From assembly GCA_018650465.1 (NCBI GenBank), contig JABIFY010000052.1:1-64000 (forward strand): a stretch of 64,000 nucleotides of DNA, written 5' to 3'. This document shows, piece by piece, positions 42,825 to 55,632 of the stretch. This stretch comes from Alphaproteobacteria bacterium. GTDB lineage: Bacteria; Pseudomonadota; Alphaproteobacteria; UBA2966. The notes beneath the pieces were generated by a model. The model saw nothing but the letters and a program-made list of their open reading frames with translations, made no database searches and was not told the DNA's origin. The position numbers and the translations under genes are program-made. Numbering within the stretch: position 1 is the stretch's first letter; every line of letters begins with the position of its first letter.

Positions 42825-42900
42825 TCCACCACTCCGGCAAATTTAACCAATATGGCCAAATCTAGCGATTTCTCTCAGTCGCGAAAAGCCCGCATATGAC

Positions 42901-43161
42901 TTAATGGAGCGAGAAGCTCTGATCCACCATTTTGAGTTCCGCTGGTTTCAGCAATTGTGAACTCATGACCCGAACCGTATGGATCGGACCATCCAGCTCG
43001 CGCTGCCAGAAATCGAGGAACTTGTGCAATTTGGGATATTTGGGTGCCTGATCCAGATGCTGCCATATGAATTCCTGCAATAAATGCGGATGATCCGGCA
43101 TGTGATAGGTAATTTCCGCCGTGGTACGCTGAAAACCCTTCAATCGTAATTCAAGCGACAT
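42901..43161 (-). CDS. usg: Usg family protein
   Basis: GFQRTTAEITYHMPDHPHLLQEFIWQHLDQAPKYPKLHKFLDFWQRELDGPIHTVRV. Confidence 0.8.
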   Translation of the reverse strand: MSLELRLKGFQRTTAEITYHMPDHPHLLQEFIWQHLDQAPKYPKLHKFLDFWQRELDGPIHTVRVMSSQLLKPAELKMVDQSFSLH

Positions 43162-43342
43162 TCACACCTCCATTTTTACCTGTAAACAAGATGGGGTGTG
43201 CTGACGAATTCGTCAAATAACACTTATATTACAACAAGTTACTATCACTCATGGAGTGAGAGTGCCAGGTTTTATAGGAATACTTCTCCATTGTCGTCAT
43301 GCGCGGGCTTGACGGTATTTTGGAATTGGATTCGGACGACGC

Positions 43343-43654
43343 CTACTTGCCCAGAATGATCAACTCATCCGCATGGGCCAGGCCCAGAACCTCGCGGGAG
43401 CGTTCATCCAGCATATCCCTGGACAGGCCACTATTGCGTAAAAGGGAAACACGATGCTCCAGACGATCAAGCTCGGACTTGTTTACGGCTATCCGGGCTT
43501 CGACGCCTTTGATCTGCTGACCAAGATTTACCCAGGCCGACATGCCCCGGTCACCCTGCACCGCGTGATAGCCGAAATAGCCCAACACCGATGTGCAAAT
43601 CAGGGGCACAACGGCATAACAGGCGCGGCGACGTATTTGGTGCATCAAGCTCAT
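43343..43654 (-). CDS. ftsB: FtsB/DivIC-family septum formation initiator
   Basis: TM then coiled coil; SRDMLDERSREVLGLAHADELIIL; located next to eno. Confidence 0.82.
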   Translation of the reverse strand: MSLMHQIRRRACYAVVPLICTSVLGYFGYHAVQGDRGMSAWVNLGQQIKGVEARIAVNKSELDRLEHRVSLLRNSGLSRDMLDERSREVLGLAHADELIILGK

Positions 43655-43801
43655 ACTTGAATCGAATCACACCTGAGTCCCTGGGTCAACAGGAAAACCC
43701 TTTAGAGTCTGATGTTTACCCTGGTTTGTTGCCAAAAGGACTCAGTTTAACCGTGACAAATTCTAATGTGATTCAGAATGGAGCACCATTGCGTTAACCT
43801 T

Positions 43802-43830
43802 CGTTAAATAGTGCCTGTCACTATTTAACG
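43802..43830. repeat. Perfect palindrome 3' of eno (GTGCCTGTCAC family)
   Basis: cgttaaatagtg-cctgt-cactatttaacg, 12-bp stem; 7 nt past eno stop. Confidence 0.9.
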
Positions 43831-43837
43831 AATTCAA

Positions 43838-45127
<1,290 letters not shown>

Positions 45128-45172
45128 TTACTCCGGTAAAAATGGATTAAACAGAATGTTTGTGCGGGATGT

Positions 45173-46000
45173 TTAAGCTGATTTTGACAGGTCGTCAAAG
45201 GCCTTCAGGCGGGTCATCAAACTTTCCATCTGATCGATGGGTACCATGTTGGGACCATCAGACGGGGCGCTGTCGGGATCGGGGTGGGTTTCCATGAAGA
45301 CGCCCGCCACACCAACAGCCACAGCGGCGCGCGCCAGCACCGGTACATATTCGCGCTGGCCACCAGACGTGGTGCCCTGCCCGCCAGGTTGCTGCACGGA
45401 ATGAGTGGCATCAAAAATCACGGGGTGGCCTGTTGCGGCCAGCTCAGGCAGGGCACGCATATCAGAAACAAGCGTATTATACCCAAAGCTTGCCCCGCGC
45501 TCCGTCAGCATGACCTTGTTGTTGCCAGCACCCGTGACTTTGTCGGCCACGTTCTTCATATCCCAGGGAGCGAGGAATTGACCTTTTTTTATGTTCACGG
45601 CTTTGCCAGTGGCAGCGGCGGCCAGCAACAAATCGGTCTGGCGACACAGGAAGGCCGGGATTTGCAGCACATCGACAACTTCCGTCAATGTTGCGCACTG
45701 GCCTGCTTCGTGGACGTCGGTTAAAACCGGACAGCCAAATTCAGCTTTGACGTCCGCAAAAATTTCCAGGGCCTTGTCCATGCCAATACCGCGCGGCGTG
45801 TCGGCACTGGTGCGATTGGCCTTGTCGAAAGAAGATTTGTAAATCAGGCCCATGCCGAGCTTGTCCGTCAGCCGCTTCAGTTCACCGGCTGTCGACAACG
45901 CCAGCTCGCGGGTTTCCATGGCACAGGGCCCTGCGATCAGGGCCAGCGGCAGGTCGGTGCCAAAAGTAACATTGCCGATGGTTACGTGGTTATAGGTCAT
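45173..46000 (-). CDS. kdsA: 3-deoxy-8-phosphooctulonate synthase
   Basis: [24 protein letters not shown]...[56 protein letters not shown]. Confidence 0.97.
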   Translation of the reverse strand: MTYNHVTIGNVTFGTDLPLALIAGPCAMETRELALSTAGELKRLTDKLGMGLIYKSSFDKANRTSADTPRGIGMDKALEIFADVKAEFGCPVLTDVHEAGQCATLTEVVDVLQIPAFLCRQTDLLLAAAATGKAVNIKKGQFLAPWDMKNVADKVTGAGNNKVMLTERGASFGYNTLVSDMRALPELAATGHPVIFDATHSVQQPGGQGTTSGGQREYVPVLARAAVAVGVAGVFMETHPDPDSAPSDGPNMVPIDQMESLMTRLKAFDDLSKSA

Positions 46001-46050
46001 AGTTGTTTCTTTAAGTGGTTAATCATAACAGCACGTCCTTTAACGCGATT

Positions 46051-46144
46051 CGTCACCCCGGACTTGATCCGGGGACCATGCTTCCGGATCACAGGTACAC
46101 CCCTCGGCAAAAGCATGGATGCCGGATCAGGTCCGGCATGACAC
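46051..46144. repeat. Composite palindromic intergenic element
   Basis: cgtcaccccggacttgatccggggaccatg ... gcatggatgccggatcaggtccggcatgacac. Confidence 0.88.
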
Positions 46145-46193
46145 AAGGGGTAGTTACTGCACTATTACCGTGAACATACAATCTTGCCTTATT

Positions 46194-47852
<1,659 letters not shown>

Positions 47853-47972
47853 TCACAAAGCATCAACTTACTAAATGTGGTATTTTCTTGTGGATAAATT
47901 CAGAAAACAATATGGCTCAGGCAAAAGAAGAGGCGGCCCGGAAGCCGCCTCGATTCCTGTATGCGTTTGCGC

Positions 47973-48290
47973 TTACTGCTTCGGCACCGATGGCCCTGCG
48001 GGTACGATTGGTGCCTGCTGAGCCGGGGCACTGTCAATCACTGATGTCGGCGCCCTGTCACCGCCAGCCAGGATAGCCAGTGTGATACTGGTGGCAAAAA
48101 ACCCGGCGGCCAGAAAAGCTGTTGTACGGGTCAACAGATTGGCTGCACCACGGCCTGTCATCAGACCACCGCCAGCACCGCCGCCGCCGCCGCCAATTCC
48201 CAACGCACCGCCTTCAGAACGCTGAAGAAGAACCGTTACGATCATGGCCAGAGCCAACATTACATGAACAACAAGAAGAACCGTCTGCAT
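47973..48290 (-). CDS. secG: Preprotein translocase subunit SecG
   Basis: TVLLVVHVMLALAMIVTVLLQRSEGGALGIGGGGGGAGGGLMTGRGAANLLTRTTAFLAAGFFATS. Confidence 0.95.
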   Translation of the reverse strand: MQTVLLVVHVMLALAMIVTVLLQRSEGGALGIGGGGGGAGGGLMTGRGAANLLTRTTAFLAAGFFATSITLAILAGGDRAPTSVIDSAPAQQAPIVPAGPSVPKQ

Positions 48291-48446
48291 GGCTCGAATG
48301 CCTCAAATCAAAAATCAGAAAAAGCCGCACAAATAAGCAATCTGGCAGCCCGTTGCGGGGCTTATACCCCGCCCGGCACTGGAATGCAAAGGGGGAAAGG
48401 AGAAGTCAAAGGCGACATTTCACATTCAACTGTAATAATTGCCCTG

Positions 48447-48600
48447 TCACGCTGCCTCTGAAACGCGTTTTACTTTGCTCTTGTTTGCTTCTTTCATTGC
48501 TTGGGCAAGATCAAAAGCGGCCTGCAGCCTGTACCAGGTCTCGGCCCCGCCACCAAAAGCTTTATCCAGACGAATAGCCATTTCGGGTGAAAGCCCGGAA
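48447..48600 (-). pseudogene. C-terminal remnant of a HigA-type XRE antitoxin
   Basis: Minus-strand translation SGLSPEMAIRLDKAFGGGAETWYRLQAAFDLAQAMKEANKSKVKRVSEAA*; no N-terminal HTH helices. Confidence 0.72.
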
Positions 48601-48605
48601 AAAAT

Positions 48606-48628
48606 TAAATAGTGCCAGTCACCATTTA
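48606..48628. repeat. Palindrome 3' of gshA (GTGCCAGTCAC variant)
   Basis: taaatagtgccagtcaccattta. Confidence 0.8.
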
Positions 48629-48629
48629 C

Positions 48630-49991
48630 TTAATAAGCATATTCCTCGAACACTGGATCGACGGAGCCGTTCCAGCGACCGTGGTAGGCTTCCAGCAGTT
48701 CTTCTGCCGGGGTGCGGCCGTCTTCGATGACGAGTTTGACAGCTGAGAGGAAATGGCGTTCGTCGTCGCCGAAGCTGTCGGTGCGGTTGCGGGCTTTGAG
48801 GCCATCGTTGGCGATCTCGATGACGTCGGCGGCGAGGTCTTTTACTTTGCGGCCTTTAAAGTCGAACTGGATGCCTTCGCGGGCGACACCGGTCATCAGG
48901 TCGGCGCGGTCTTGCGTGGTCCAGTCCTTGCACAATTCCCACGCGGCGGCACACGCGGCATCATCGTAAAGCACGCCCGTCCACAGGGCAGGCATGGCAC
49001 AAAGCCTGCGCCATTGGCCGCCGTCGGCCCCGCGCAATTCAATGAACTGTTTCAGGCGCACTTCCGGAAACAGGGTTGTCAGGTGGTTTTCCCAGTCCAG
49101 CATGGTGGGTTTTTCACCGGGCAAGGCAGGCAGTTCACCCTTCAGGAAATCACGGAAGGACTGTCCGAGGGCATTAATGTAATTGCCATCGCGATAGACA
49201 AAATACATCGGTACATCAAGGGCATAGTCGACATAGCGCTCAAACCCAAAGCCATCTTCAAAGACAAAAGGCACCTGGCCCGTGCGATCGGGGTCCACGT
49301 CAGTCCAGATGTGGCTGCGGTAGCTGAGGTAGCCGTTGGGTTTGCCTTCGGTGAAGGGTGAATTGGCAAACAAGGCCGTGCCCACGGGCTGCAAAGCCAG
49401 CGCGACGCGGTATTTCTGCACCATATCGGCTTCGGAGGCGAAATCGAGGTTCACCTGAACCGTTGAAGTGCGGAACATCATATCCCGGCCCAGCTTGCCA
49501 CGGGTCGGCATATAGTCGCGCATTAATTTATAACGCCCTTTGGGCATGATCGGGATATCGTCGATGCCCCATTTCGGCTGAAAGCCAAGGCCCAGAAAGC
49601 CAACACCCATTTCACCGGCCACTTCCTTGATCTGGCGCAAGTGCGTGTTGACCTCGTCGCAGGTCTTGTTCAGGTTTTCCAGCGGTGCGCCTGACAGTTC
49701 GAACTGGCCGCCTGGTTCCAGGGTGATGGATTGACCGTCCATGGCCATGGCGATGGCTTTGCCGTCTTCCAGTATGGGCTGCCAGCCAAAGCGCTCCATG
49801 CCTTCGAACATCTTGGCGATCCCCTGCGGGCCGTCATATTCCAGAGGGCGCAGATCATCGAGGCGAAAGCCGAATTTTTCATGCTCGGTGCCAATGCGCC
49901 AGTCGGCGGCAGGCTTGTTACCCTTTTCAAGGTATTCGACCATCTGGGCCTTGTTTTCAACGATAATGCTGGATTTAGAACTATTTGCCAC
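48630..49991 (-). CDS. gshA: Glutamate--cysteine ligase (plant/alphaproteobacterial type)
   Basis: [23 protein letters not shown]...[34 protein letters not shown]. Confidence 0.96.
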   Translation of the reverse strand: MANSSKSSIIVENKAQMVEYLEKGNKPAADWRIGTEHEKFGFRLDDLRPLEYDGPQGIAKMFEGMERFGWQPILEDGKAIAMAMDGQSITLEPGGQFELSGAPLENLNKTCDEVNTHLRQIKEVAGEMGVGFLGLGFQPKWGIDDIPIMPKGRYKLMRDYMPTRGKLGRDMMFRTSTVQVNLDFASEADMVQKYRVALALQPVGTALFANSPFTEGKPNGYLSYRSHIWTDVDPDRTGQVPFVFEDGFGFERYVDYALDVPMYFVYRDGNYINALGQSFRDFLKGELPALPGEKPTMLDWENHLTTLFPEVRLKQFIELRGADGGQWRRLCAMPALWTGVLYDDAACAAAWELCKDWTTQDRADLMTGVAREGIQFDFKGRKVKDLAADVIEIANDGLKARNRTDSFGDDERHFLSAVKLVIEDGRTPAEELLEAYHGRWNGSVDPVFEEYAY

Positions 49992-50090
49992 GTGCTTTCC
50001 TCAGCCCTGAATATAGGTTTGTTAACGAATATTAACATCACTTACAGGAACAAAACATGGTCAGCAAGACCTTGTGATACAAGTGTATAT

Positions 50091-50849
50091 TCAAGAAGGC
50101 GTGAGGTCCCAGTCTCCGACCCAGGCCTGCCAGATGCTCAAAGCCGCGGCTGCCGCTGTATCTGCACGCAATAATCGCGGGCCCAACGTCACCGCCAGGG
50201 CATCAGGAAAGTCGATCAATCGACTGCGTTCAACTTCATCAAACCCGCCTTCTGGCCCGATCAAAATGGCCCAGGGATCACGCTTTGCGGCGTCATCCAG
50301 TTTGGCCAGGGCCTGGGCAATGGGGCCACCGCTGGCCCCTTCGTCACACCAAAGGATCCGTCGACCCGCAGGCCAGTTATCCAGTAATTTATCCAGTTGC
50401 TGTGGCTCGAACACTTCAGGCAGGTCCAGACGCTCACACTGTTCCGAGGCTTCCAGGGCGTTGGCAACGAGGCGACCGGTATTCACCCGGGCCATAACCG
50501 TGCGCCGGGTAATCACGGGCCGGATTTGCGCCACCCCCAGTTCGGTGGCCTTCTCGGCAACAAAATTGATGCGGGCGCGCTTGATAGGGGCGAAAACCAG
50601 CCAAACGTCCGGCATGGGTGATTGCGGCCTCGTTTGATTTTCCAGCGCGACCGTCGCCGCACTTTTCGACAGGGTTTCAATCCGCCCCAGCCATTCACCA
50701 TCGCGGCCATTGAAGAAAGCAATATGCTGGCCGGGTGCCAGACGCAGGACATTTTTGAGAAAATGCGCCTTGTCTTTTGATAATTCGACAGAAGCACCTG
50801 CATTCAAGGGTGCGTCTATATAAAGCCGGGTTTTTACGTTTGAAGTCAT
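50091..50849 (-). CDS. rsmE: 16S rRNA (uracil1498-N3)-methyltransferase
   Basis: HFLKNVLRLAPGQHIAFFNGRDGEWLGRI...ILIGPEGGFDEVERSRLIDFPDALAVTLGPRLLRADTAAAAALS. Confidence 0.95.
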   Translation of the reverse strand: MTSNVKTRLYIDAPLNAGASVELSKDKAHFLKNVLRLAPGQHIAFFNGRDGEWLGRIETLSKSAATVALENQTRPQSPMPDVWLVFAPIKRARINFVAEKATELGVAQIRPVITRRTVMARVNTGRLVANALEASEQCERLDLPEVFEPQQLDKLLDNWPAGRRILWCDEGASGGPIAQALAKLDDAAKRDPWAILIGPEGGFDEVERSRLIDFPDALAVTLGPRLLRADTAAAAALSIWQAWVGDWDLTPS

Positions 50850-50942
50850 GTTGGAAAAATCATGTTGGAAAAATCATGGGAGTGAGAATTTTCACGATCT
50901 GTTATCTTGATAGCAACAGGATAAGAAGCTACAGCATTAGAG

Positions 50943-51911
50943 ATGCCAAAACACCCCTCCTCCGGACCTGAAACAGTTATTGCCGATGCCGGTGCTGACA
51001 ACCCGGTCGACCGCTATGCACCAGACTGGTCAAAGCCGTATCTGAAGCTTGCTCGTTTTGACCGCCCCATCGGATCGTGGCTGTTGATGTGGCCGTGTAT
51101 GTGGTCGCTGGCTTTGGTAGCATCCGAGGTCAGTATTTACCGTTGGCCTACGGCCCCGGCCCCTGGCTGGCCCGATCCTTTGCTGATCGCCCTGTTTTTT
51201 GTCGGAGCCTTTGTCATGCGCGGGGCCGGTTGCACCCTGAATGATATCGCCGACCGCAATTATGATGGCAAGGTCGAACGTACCGCCCTGCGCCCCATCC
51301 CTTCCGGCCAGGTCACCGTTTTGCAGGCCTCTGTCTGGATGGGCTTGCTGAGCCTTGTGGGCCTGGCGGTTTTACTGACGTTCAATGCCTTTGCCATCGT
51401 GACAGGCGCTGCGTCCCTCGTCATTGTCGCGGTCTATCCGTTTATGAAGCGCTTCACCTATTGGCCACAGTTCGTGCTCGGCCTGGCTTTTAACTGGGGT
51501 GCCTTGCTGGGTTGGGCCGCTGTCACCGGCACGCTTTCGGCCGCCGCCATTGCCCTTTATGCCGCCGGTATCGCCTGGACCCTGGGCTACGATACGATCT
51601 ATGCCCACCAGGACAAGGAAGATGACATCATGATCGGAGTGAAATCCACAGCCTTGCGGTTTGGTCCCACAACCAAAAACTGGCTGGTGGTGTTCTATCT
51701 GATCGCCCTGGGTGGTATCGCAGCGTCCGGCTGGATTGTGCAATTATCCTGGATCTTTTATGTGGGGCTGATCTTCGCCGCGGTGCACATGGCCTGGCAA
51801 ATTATCACGCTCGACATCGATGACTGGGCAGATTGCCTGGCCAAATTCAAATCCAACCACCACTTTGGCTTGATCGTGTTTCTGTCCATTGTAGCCGGCC
51901 AGGTCTTGTAA
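50943..51911 (+). CDS. ubiA: 4-hydroxybenzoate octaprenyltransferase
   Basis: LARFDRPIGSWLLMWPCMWSLAL...RGAGCTLNDIADRNYDGKVERTALRPIPSGQV...YDTIYAHQDKEDD. Confidence 0.96.
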   Translation: MPKHPSSGPETVIADAGADNPVDRYAPDWSKPYLKLARFDRPIGSWLLMWPCMWSLALVASEVSIYRWPTAPAPGWPDPLLIALFFVGAFVMRGAGCTLNDIADRNYDGKVERTALRPIPSGQVTVLQASVWMGLLSLVGLAVLLTFNAFAIVTGAASLVIVAVYPFMKRFTYWPQFVLGLAFNWGALLGWAAVTGTLSAAAIALYAAGIAWTLGYDTIYAHQDKEDDIMIGVKSTALRFGPTTKNWLVVFYLIALGGIAASGWIVQLSWIFYVGLIFAAVHMAWQIITLDIDDWADCLAKFKSNHHFGLIVFLSIVAGQVL

Positions 51912-52130
51912 AACCTGGCGAGCCAGTAATTGGATATGATCGTTAATATATGAATGAATAACTGCCATTTTCCCGTGATTAATGCATTATGCAGAGAATT
52001 CAGGTCGCCAACATACGCTTTCGGTCTACCTTCTTAAGTTGAGATACATTTTGCGTTAACGACAGGGTATTTTCGAAAAGTTATTTTCCTTTAGTGAATT
52101 GGTACGTAGAAAGGTTGGACGTTTATTTTA

Positions 52131-54065
52131 ATGTTCGGTTTTTTCAGTCAAGAACGAAATCAGGAAACAGGTCTGTTTCGGTCAACTTTGGGGCGGCGAA
52201 TAGCAGTCGCCGTTTTTGTTTCGATCATCGCCATAGAAATCGTTGTCCTGATCCCTTCCTATTTACGTCAAACAGACAGCCTTCTGGCAGAACTGGAACG
52301 CCAGGGTGAACTGCTGATCGAGATTCTGCGGGATTCTGACCACCTGACCCAGGCTGAAGCAAAACAGCATGCTGGCATTATCATGCGGGCCGAACGCATA
52401 ACCGGTGTATTAATAACACCTGGACACGGGGAGCCAAAAGTTTCATCTGGTGCTGTGCCCACCCTGCCAGACCCCGATAAAATCAGTGACCATGTACAAC
52501 ACAAGCGCAGTCCCGACGGTCTTGTCTACGATGTCTATTGGCCACCCAAAGCGACCAATTACCACCATGGCATCGCCCTGCGGTTTGATGCGTCACATGT
52601 TGACCGGGAATTAATGGCTTATGTAACCAGGATCAGCTTTCTGGTTCTGATCATTTCGCTTTTTGTTACCTTTGTCACCTTGTGGGTTCTGAAACGGCAG
52701 GTCCTGGACTCGTTGTTTGCCCTGCGATCTGGTCTCCTCAAAGGCGGTGGCCGGGACGCAACTGTTCCCAAAAAAGGACTGGAACGGGACGATGAGCTGG
52801 GTGACCTTTATCGATCTGTTCGCACCATGCTTGACGATGTCAACAAGGCCCACGCGGATGACAGGAGCAATCTGGAAGCTTTCAATGACGAGCTGGAATC
52901 CAGGGTTAAACGGCGGACGGAACAGCTGCGACAAAATGAAATCAGGTTTCAGTCTTTTGCGAATGCTGCTTCCGACTGGTTTTGGGAAATGGATGACCAG
53001 CTGAGGTTTTCCTATTTTTCGGATCGCTTCACCGAAATATCCGGCGTTGAGCAATCAGCGTTGTTGGGCAAGACACGACAGGAAACAGGTATTCCCTATC
53101 TCACGGATAGCCTGTGGAAAAACCACCTGGAAGACCTCGCCAACAAGCGGCAAATCCATGATTTTGTTCATCCCCGAACGAAAGCTGATGGCAGCGTTGT
53201 GTATTTATCTATCAACGGTCTGCCGGTCTATGATGACGACGGAAATTTTCAGGGATACCGGGGTACAGGCAAGGATATTACGGAACAAATTGAAGACGAG
53301 ATATCTTTGCAGCAGGCCAAGAGCCTTGCCGAATCCGCCAACCAAGCCAAGTCGGAATTTCTCTCCGCCATGAGCCACGAATTGCGGACACCTTTGAACG
53401 CCGTTTTTGGGTATGGGCAAATAATGTTGACCGATACCGAAACGCCACTAAATGACGACCATCGTGAAAGTATTGAGCAAATCCTGAACGGTGCACGGCA
53501 TCTTCTGGAGCTGATCGACCAGGTGCTGGACCTCTCTGGTATTGAGGCAGAAAGACTACTCATTTCAGCAATCCCTGTTGTACTTGATGAAATCTGTCAG
53601 GAATGCATGGAAGTTATCGAAGTCCAGGCGGCCAAAACCGGACAAATTGCCCACAATGAAATTAGAACGTCGCGCGTGATCAGGGTCGATTACAATCGAC
53701 TGCGCCAGGTCATGCTCATCCTGCTGTCCAACGCCGTTAAATATAGCGAGCCCGGAGATACCGTTTCACTGATTTGTGAAGACGTCCCGGATGGCAAAGT
53801 CAGGATCAGCGTCAGCGATACAGGCCCTGGTATTACCGCGGATGATCAGGCTGAGGTCTTTGAACCCTTTAGTCGCCTTGGCCGTGAAATCAGCGAAGTT
53901 GCAGGCGCAGGCATTGGCCTGACCATTGCCAAACGACTGGTTGAAGACATGGGTGGAACAATTGCCCTGCAAAGCGAAGTGGGCAAAGGGTCAATTTTCT
54001 GGATCGAATTCCCGGCAATCGAAAAAGCAATCGAAACGGCAAACGTCAACCAAGCCTCTGCTTAA
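52131..54065 (+). CDS. PAS sensor histidine kinase, membrane-anchored
   Basis: TM region, PAS (FANAASDWFWEMDDQLRFSYFSDRFTEISG), H-box SEFLSAMSHELRTPLNAVFGYGQIM. Confidence 0.93.
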   Translation: MFGFFSQERNQETGLFRSTLGRRIAVAVFVSIIAIEIVVLIPSYLRQTDSLLAELERQGELLIEILRDSDHLTQAEAKQHAGIIMRAERITGVLITPGHGEPKVSSGAVPTLPDPDKISDHVQHKRSPDGLVYDVYWPPKATNYHHGIALRFDASHVDRELMAYVTRISFLVLIISLFVTFVTLWVLKRQVLDSLFALRSGLLKGGGRDATVPKKGLERDDELGDLYRSVRTMLDDVNKAHADDRSNLEAFNDELESRVKRRTEQLRQNEIRFQSFANAASDWFWEMDDQLRFSYFSDRFTEISGVEQSALLGKTRQETGIPYLTDSLWKNHLEDLANKRQIHDFVHPRTKADGSVVYLSINGLPVYDDDGNFQGYRGTGKDITEQIEDEISLQQAKSLAESANQAKSEFLSAMSHELRTPLNAVFGYGQIMLTDTETPLNDDHRESIEQILNGARHLLELIDQVLDLSGIEAERLLISAIPVVLDEICQECMEVIEVQAAKTGQIAHNEIRTSRVIRVDYNRLRQVMLILLSNAVKYSEPGDTVSLICEDVPDGKVRISVSDTGPGITADDQAEVFEPFSRLGREISEVAGAGIGLTIAKRLVEDMGGTIALQSEVGKGSIFWIEFPAIEKAIETANVNQASA

Positions 54066-55477
54066 TCCTCACGCGCCCAAAGCTGTTCGGCCAAAATACC
54101 CACGTGGTTTTCGATCACCTGGGCCGCATCCAGGCACAGGCCTTCACGGAAGGACTGGCCGACAATTTGTACGCCCATGGGCACACCATCCACCAGACCG
54201 GTTGGCACAGCCGCAGCGGGCAGTCCCAGATGATTGATGATGTACATGGGTGCCTGTGCATCCAGCATGGTTTTTAGTCTCGTCTGGCCTTGCAAATCAT
54301 CGTGCTGCGGCATGGGCTTTTCACCAGACACAGGCATCAACAACAAAGGGTTTTCCTGCATGAAGGCAGCCCACAGGCGACGCTGTCGGGTGCGGTCAGC
54401 CAGCGTGCGCATATAGCCCGGCATATCCAGCAGATCAACACAAGAGATATAGTCGGCAAAGACCTGGCGGCAATTTTGGGAGGCCATGTTGTCAACGGCT
54501 GAAATCAGCAACTGATCGGCTTCCGTAAAAATAAGCTTGCGCCAGTCCTCGGCGATTCTAGCGGCTTCAGGTGGATCGACTTCGACAATTTCATAACCCG
54601 CTGACGACAACCAACTGGCCGCCTGCCAGACGGCTTCAGCAACAGCAGGATCGACACCAACACCGATGGGGTCTGCACTGACGGCAACCCGAATGGGTGT
54701 TGCAGGCATGTCCAGCAACATGGCTTCCGGGGCCTGCCAGGGATCGCGCCAGTCTGCCTGGGCCATGACCTCAAGCCCCAGACGTACATCTGCAACAGAC
54801 CGCCCGATGGGTCCTTGCACCGACATTTGCTGCTGCGACGGGGTGCGTTCTTCGGGCGCACTGGCGTTATAGGCTGCAACACGACCAAGGCTCGGGCGGA
54901 TCGTGGCCAGACCACAACAATAGGCCGGATAACGTAAACTGCCGCCAAGGTCATTGCCATGGGCCAGACACCCCACCCCTGCCGCCAGCGATGCCGCAGC
55001 ACCGCCACTGGAACCACCTGGCGTAAGACTTTTATCCCAGGGGTTCAGGGTCTGGCCGTGCAGATCATTATCGGTGAACCAGCGAAAACTGAATTCCGGC
55101 GTATTGGTCCGTCCCAGGATCACGGCACCGGCATCTTTCACGTTGGCAACAACGGGCGAATCAGATGTGGCAACAGCTTCGTTCAGAGCAACGATACCGT
55201 TGGGGGTTGTGCAGCCTGCCTGATCAACATTTTCCTTGATGGTCATGGGCACACCATGCATCAGCCCAAGATCATCCCCCGCCGCCTGAGCCTGATCGGC
55301 TTCAATGGCAGCGACCCTGGCAGAAACCGAGAGATCATTGGTCACCGCATTCAGGGCCGGATTAACCGATGCCATGCGCGTCAGATGTGCCTCGGTAACA
55401 TGCGATGCGCTGATCTCACCCGCTGCGATTTTTGCTGCCGTTTCAACCGCACCCAACTGCCACAATTCTTTAGCCAT
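54062..55477 (-). CDS. Amidase signature family protein
   Basis: LGRTNTPEFSFRWFTDNDLHGQTLNPWDKSLTPGGSSGGAAASLAAGVGCLAHGNDLGGSLRYPAYCCGLATIRPSLGRV. Confidence 0.95.
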   Translation of the reverse strand: MAKELWQLGAVETAAKIAAGEISASHVTEAHLTRMASVNPALNAVTNDLSVSARVAAIEADQAQAAGDDLGLMHGVPMTIKENVDQAGCTTPNGIVALNEAVATSDSPVVANVKDAGAVILGRTNTPEFSFRWFTDNDLHGQTLNPWDKSLTPGGSSGGAAASLAAGVGCLAHGNDLGGSLRYPAYCCGLATIRPSLGRVAAYNASAPEERTPSQQQMSVQGPIGRSVADVRLGLEVMAQADWRDPWQAPEAMLLDMPATPIRVAVSADPIGVGVDPAVAEAVWQAASWLSSAGYEIVEVDPPEAARIAEDWRKLIFTEADQLLISAVDNMASQNCRQVFADYISCVDLLDMPGYMRTLADRTRQRRLWAAFMQENPLLLMPVSGEKPMPQHDDLQGQTRLKTMLDAQAPMYIINHLGLPAAAVPTGLVDGVPMGVQIVGQSFREGLCLDAAQVIENHVGILAEQLWARED

Positions 55478-55632
55478 TCATTCACTCCCTGAATTCTGTT
55501 CGCGACATCATCAAAAACTAAGGCGATTCCGGTTAAAACGGAACCGCATCAGTTTCATTTGTTGGCGCACACCTTGAGTTTGCGGCAACGCTGCGTTTCC
55601 GTAAAACCCGGAAACGTTCTGCACAAGGCAGG

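Noticed and set aside
43294-43322. Further copy of the gtcat composite repeat near ftsB
   Set aside because: Only cgtcatgcgcgggcttgacgg is recognisable, with no partner arm; too degenerate to call
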